From Candidatus Bathyarchaeota archaeon A05DMB-2 (GTDB lineage: Archaea; Thermoproteota; Bathyarchaeia; Bathyarchaeales; Bathycorpusculaceae), in the NCBI GenBank assembly GCA_018475625.1, contig JAAKEZ010000004.1, forward strand, positions 1 through 64,000: a stretch of DNA of 64,000 bases, read 5' to 3'. The position numbers and the translations under genes were made by a program. Positions 60,767-64,000 of this stretch are shown here, piece by piece (the first letter of the stretch is position 1; each line of letters opens with the position of its first letter). The notes beneath the pieces were generated by a model. The model ran no database searches. It was not told where the DNA came from and saw only the letters and a program-made list of their open reading frames with translations.

Positions 60767-62524
60767 ATGGCAAAATACAGGTGCACCGTGTGCAACTACG
60801 TTTATGACGAAGACAAAGAAAAAATCAAGTTCAGCGACCTGCCCAAAGAGTGGGTGTGCCCTGTCTGCGGCGCTCCGAAAACCGCCTTTGTCCTGTTAAC
60901 AGAGGCGGCGGAAGAGAAAAAGGTAGAGCGAACGGTCTCAGAAGTTTTGATAGAACAAGCCGCGGAGTGGGGCGTCCAATACGTCTTCGGAATCCCAGGC
61001 ACCTCAACCTTGGGCGTCGTGGACGCCATACGAAAAAGCAACGGCAAGGTCAAGTACCTCCAAGTCAGGCATGAGCAGACAGCGGCGTTCATGGCTTCAG
61101 CTTACGGAAAACTCACGGGACACGTAGCCGCTTGCCTCGGAGTTTCGGGACCAGGCGCCACGAACTTGGCAACGGGCTTGTACGATGCAAGCTTGGACCA
61201 CGCGCCCGTCTTAGCTCTAACAGGACTAGTTGCTAGGCAACTCATCGGTCCAGGGTCAACTCAGGAAATCGACCAGTACTCCTTTTTCGAACCTATATGC
61301 GTCTTCAACAAAATCCTCATGTCTGAAGACCAAACCACAACTCTTACCACGCTCGCTATAAAACATGCGCTGCTTGAGAGAGGCGTCTCGCACATCGGAA
61401 TTCCAAACGACGTGCAAAAACTGCCTTGCAACCAAAGGATCCTTCCACTTGAAGGAAGAATCCCGAATCTTGCATTCAGCCAAGAAGACGCTCTAGTTGA
61501 AAAGGCAGCCTCAGTCATCGACCGAGCGATGCGGCCTGTTATAATCGCGGGATTTGGTGCCATGGGTCAGGGCGGTAAGCTGCTGAAGTTAGCCGCGAAA
61601 ATATCAGCGCCGATTGTAACTACGTTCAGAGCCAAAGGCGTGGTCGACGAAGATGATGCTTTGTGCGTGGGCTGTCACGGCACCATCGCGTCAACCGCAG
61701 CTGCAGAGCTTGTGCGTAAAGCCGACTTGCTCATAGTTGTGGGTTCTTCATTTTCGGAGTTGACGCAGATTCCTGAAAAGCCAACGGTGCAGATTGACAT
61801 TAACCCGATGATAATTGCGAAAACGTATCCTGTTGAGGTGGGCTTGCTCGGCAACAGCGCCGTGCTCCTCCCGAAGCTCATCAAGAAAGTGAAGGAAAAC
61901 CTGAAACCCACGTACATGGCGGAAATCTCCAAGCTCAAACAAGGCTGGCAGGAGCAGCTGCAGCGAGAGGCAGACGGCTCATTAAAGCCTATTAGACCAC
62001 AGTACATCATTAAGGTATTGAACGACAAAATAGCAGCGGACGCGGTGATTTCGCTGGATGTTGGCGAGAACTGCTGGTGGTTCGGAAGGAACTTTCAAAT
62101 GAAGCAGACGCAGAAGATGGTGATGAGCGGCTACTTGGCTTCAATGGGATTCGGTTTGCCTGGGGCGATGGCGGCAGCGCTCGCTTACCCAGACAGGCAA
62201 GTCGTGTGCATAGTTGGCGATGGCGGATTTTCCATGCTTATGGCGGACTTCCTCACGGCACTGAAGTACGGGATGCACGTGAAAGTTTTCATCATGAATA
62301 ATGGGCGATTGGGTATGATTATGCAGGAGCAGAAGGTGGAAGGTTACGAAAGCTGGCAGACCGAACTGTACAATTTTGATTTTGCAGACTATGCCGAGCA
62401 TTCAGGCGGTATTGGCATAAAGGTGACTGAACCAAGTGAGCTGGAAGGTGCTGTAGAAAAGGCGCTTTCCGCTGAGAAAGCTACGATAGTGGACATCGAA
62501 ACTGATCCAAGACGTTTCCTTTAA
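60767..62524 (+). CDS. Rubredoxin fused to a TPP-dependent (acetolactate-synthase-like) enzyme
   Basis: 585 residues. Residues 1-45 are a complete rubredoxin (CTVCNYVY and CPVCGAPK, four iron-binding cysteines). Then a three-domain TPP enzyme: catalytic glutamate in [15 protein letters not shown], central domain ([10 protein letters not shown]), and the TPP/Mg site [14 protein letters not shown]...NNGR. Closest in outline to acetolactate synthase or pyruvate oxidase. A rubredoxin electron carrier on the N-terminus suggests a redox reaction on a 2-oxoacid. No small regulatory subunit adjacent. Substrate unknown. Confidence 0.88.
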   Translation: MAKYRCTVCNYVYDEDKEKIKFSDLPKEWVCPVCGAPKTAFVLLTEAAEEKKVERTVSEVLIEQAAEWGVQYVFGIPGTSTLGVVDAIRKSNGKVKYLQVRHEQTAAFMASAYGKLTGHVAACLGVSGPGATNLATGLYDASLDHAPVLALTGLVARQLIGPGSTQEIDQYSFFEPICVFNKILMSEDQTTTLTTLAIKHALLERGVSHIGIPNDVQKLPCNQRILPLEGRIPNLAFSQEDALVEKAASVIDRAMRPVIIAGFGAMGQGGKLLKLAAKISAPIVTTFRAKGVVDEDDALCVGCHGTIASTAAAELVRKADLLIVVGSSFSELTQIPEKPTVQIDINPMIIAKTYPVEVGLLGNSAVLLPKLIKKVKENLKPTYMAEISKLKQGWQEQLQREADGSLKPIRPQYIIKVLNDKIAADAVISLDVGENCWWFGRNFQMKQTQKMVMSGYLASMGFGLPGAMAAALAYPDRQVVCIVGDGGFSMLMADFLTALKYGMHVKVFIMNNGRLGMIMQEQKVEGYESWQTELYNFDFADYAEHSGGIGIKVTEPSELEGAVEKALSAEKATIVDIETDPRRFL

Positions 62525-62675
62525 CGCTACTGATGAACAGAGACTCGCAATGGCAACCGCGACCAAAAAACCTACTCTGTACACTGTTCCATTGATTATA
62601 AACTTCAAGAAGCATCAAGATTTGGAGAAAGGTGAAAACTGATTTGTGTGAGGAAGCCTACAGCCCCCATCTAAA

Positions 62676-62767
62676 TTTTCATCATGGTTTGGCGTGTTTC
62701 GGCGCCAATAGCGATAGGCCCTCTATAGGTTTCTGCAATGCACCACTAATAGGCGCCAAATATGCTT
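62676..62767 (+). repeat. Dispersed 92-base repeat, copy A
   Basis: Forward copy; see the copies at 42602-42693 and 45153-45287. Contains GGCGCCAATAG near the left and CTAATAGGCGCC near the right, which can pair into a hairpin across the element, and an AT-free centre GATAGGCCCTC. Lies between two convergent genes (gap 62525-62829, no other feature). Confidence 0.85.
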
Positions 62768-62829
62768 GTTCGGTTTAACTGCGGGATGGGTTTGCTGCGC
62801 GGTTTTGATTGAAGCAATCTAAGAATTGT

Positions 62830-64000
62830 TTAGTCACTTGCGAGTTGTATAGCCAAATCTCCCAAAATTAGAAACAGTTTTGTCTTCTTCGCTCCGCCCG
62901 CGCTAACCTCTACAACCTCAGCGATGCTGACGCTGTCGTTAATCTGCAGAACTTTGTCGATCACGATGTTGTCTGAGAGCTCTGCGGCGTCCAAAGCCCA
63001 CAGAACACGGGCAGGTGTGGAAACCGCGTCAACAAGTGATAGCTCATCGGACACGTTCAGTGCCTTTAGAAACCTGAGAGCATCAGTAAGTTCGGCGGAA
63101 TCAGCGATTGCCAAGAGTTTCGCCGCTAATACGGCTTCCGCAACGTCAATCGCATCTGAGAGTGAGACTGCGGGCTTATGCCTTAAGACTTGCTCAAGCA
63201 TTGACAGCGCATCATTAATGATTGCCGTTTTGTTCACGTACGCCGCGTCCACCAAGCCGACGGATTCAGCTACATTTTTGATTATCGTTTCTGTTAATAC
63301 GTTCACTAGATCCGCAATGCTAACGGCGTCAGGCACAATTAAGGGCGACTTGTTGCTTTTCGCCGCGTCAGCAAATGCCACGCCGTCAGTTACCGCCAAC
63401 GTCCTGTTCCTGAAAACTGTGGAATCGGCGACTCCAAGCGAATCCGCCACGGTTTTAAGAATAGCTCCTGCTTCCTCGCTGCCCCATGAGCCGTGCGACG
63501 GCTCGGGGCTAACGCATTTTCTCACAAAAACCCAATCATACTCCGTGTAGCTGCTGTCGCTGTTCGGGTCACTCGCATGCTGCAAGCCAACGTATCCATG
63601 ATAGACTCCGCTTGCACGCAAGCCAATGCTGCTTGCCACTGAGCTATCGGCGCCGGCTTCAGCGTAATAGGTTGAGCCATGCTTACGGATTCTGGCGAAA
63701 AATGTTGTGTTGCTTCCGCGAGCCCAGCCAGTGTCTTCACCTGCCCAATCCGAAGCGCCGCCGCTGCTGTCACGCCACTGAAGCGCAAGGTGCGAGGCAT
63801 CATCATCGAGGGTTAGGCTTAGATGAGCCGAGTTGTTGACCGCCTCATTTGCTCGTGTGGCTAAACACCGTTGATAATCGTTGCTTGCGCGGTAGATGCC
63901 CATCCTGATTTTAGCTTGGATAGCATAATTATCGCTCAGTGGTGTGGCTTTGTAGATTCCGCTTCCCGTATCAGCCGTAAGCCAGAAGTCGCCCGTAGTG
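62830..64000 (-). CDS. Surface protein with ten ~19-residue repeats (5' end outside window)
   Basis: The frame is open to the window edge, so the start is missing. The first part (visible from TTGDFWLTAD) is a concanavalin/LamG-like beta sandwich (AIQAKIRMG; LSLTLDDDASHLALQWR; TTFFARIRKHGSTYY; GYVGLQHASD). From about 180 residues before the stop come ten degenerate repeats with period 18-21, each around a D-S/A-V-S-L/I core (VADSLGVADS, VPDAVSIADL, INDSVSIAEV). It ends KKTKLFLILGDLAIQLASD without a membrane anchor. Probably a large secreted adhesin or binding protein; function unknown. Confidence 0.8.
   Translation of the reverse strand, partial: TTGDFWLTADTGSGIYKATPLSDNYAIQAKIRMGIYRASNDYQRCLATRANEAVNNSAHLSLTLDDDASHLALQWRDSSGGASDWAGEDTGWARGSNTTFFARIRKHGSTYYAEAGADSSVASSIGLRASGVYHGYVGLQHASDPNSDSSYTEYDWVFVRKCVSPEPSHGSWGSEEAGAILKTVADSLGVADSTVFRNRTLAVTDGVAFADAAKSNKSPLIVPDAVSIADLVNVLTETIIKNVAESVGLVDAAYVNKTAIINDALSMLEQVLRHKPAVSLSDAIDVAEAVLAAKLLAIADSAELTDALRFLKALNVSDELSLVDAVSTPARVLWALDAAELSDNIVIDKVLQINDSVSIAEVVEVSAGGAKKTKLFLILGDLAIQLASD

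Overview
The window comes from an archaeon. The genes include archaeal/eukaryal-type RNA polymerase, L30e, L37Ae, L44e, S27e, aIF2-alpha, Nop10, exosome (Rrp4/Rrp41/Rrp42), SBDS, prefoldin, KEOPS Pcc1 and proteasome alpha. Two complete tRNA genes and the 3' part of a third are present; one carries a canonical-position intron. RNA polymerase subunit A is one unsplit gene (A'+A'' together) and B is also unsplit. That combination, plus indolepyruvate:ferredoxin oxidoreductase, a CooC-like ATPase and many lineage-specific secreted proteins, points to the TACK side of the archaea, most plausibly a Bathyarchaeota (Bathyarchaeia) relative. The lineage is inferred from gene content, not from a tree.

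Layout. 1-59: 3' part of tRNA-Leu(UAA). 0.1-5.5 kb: minus-strand metal/metallophore-type ABC importer operon (CooC-like ATPase, binding protein, O-methyltransferase, permease, ATPase) and a DUF1294 membrane protein. 5.6-8 kb: Rieske protein, ZIP metal transporter, and a divergent pair of Dps-like ferritin and Fur/PerR regulator with two operator-like palindromes. 8-15 kb: coiled-coil protein, IorBA, aconitase, and an FrhB-like protein fused to CBS domains. 15-21 kb: secreted proteins, pyrF, a small RHH regulator with its putative operator, intron-containing tRNA-Leu(CAA), an orphan DNA methyltransferase. 21-29 kb: rpoB-rpoA-rpl30e-nusA.

29.4-36.7 kb is the most interesting region. It holds a secreted single-pass membrane protein, a large tubulin/FtsZ-superfamily GTPase with a coiled-coil insertion, a second tubulin-like protein that appears to have lost its GTP-binding glycines, and a polytopic membrane protein with a long soluble tail. 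Together they look like a membrane-associated cytoskeletal or membrane-remodelling system. FtsZ-like families of this general type have been proposed before (Makarova and Koonin 2010), but the inactive partner and the four-gene layout deserve study.

36.7-42.5 kb: stress protein, V4R-domain protein, AbrB-ArsM arsenic pair, a two-domain secreted protein, tRNA-Asp, small proteins. 42.6-46.3 kb: translation operon rpl44e-rps27e-aif2a-nop10-PAC2, flanked by two of three copies of a short dispersed repeat, and an endonuclease IV-like protein. 46.5-51.8 kb: Tad/type IV pilus operon with two pilins, two TadB/C-type proteins and an ATPase whose N-terminus is frameshifted, facing a zinc-ribbon regulator-like gene. 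51.9-54.4 kb: ECF transporter energising module (EcfA, EcfA', EcfT). 54.4-60.7 kb: DHH phosphoesterase, DUF3194 and prefoldin on the minus strand; proteasome, SBDS, exosome, L37Ae and Pcc1 on the plus strand. 60.8-64 kb: rubredoxin-TPP enzyme fusion, third repeat copy, and a repeat-containing surface protein running off the window edge.

Genes shorter than about 60 codons recovered by reading the sequence directly: the RHH regulator (17451-17606) and Nop10 (43567-43737). No CRISPR array, rRNA gene, transposase or integrase was seen.
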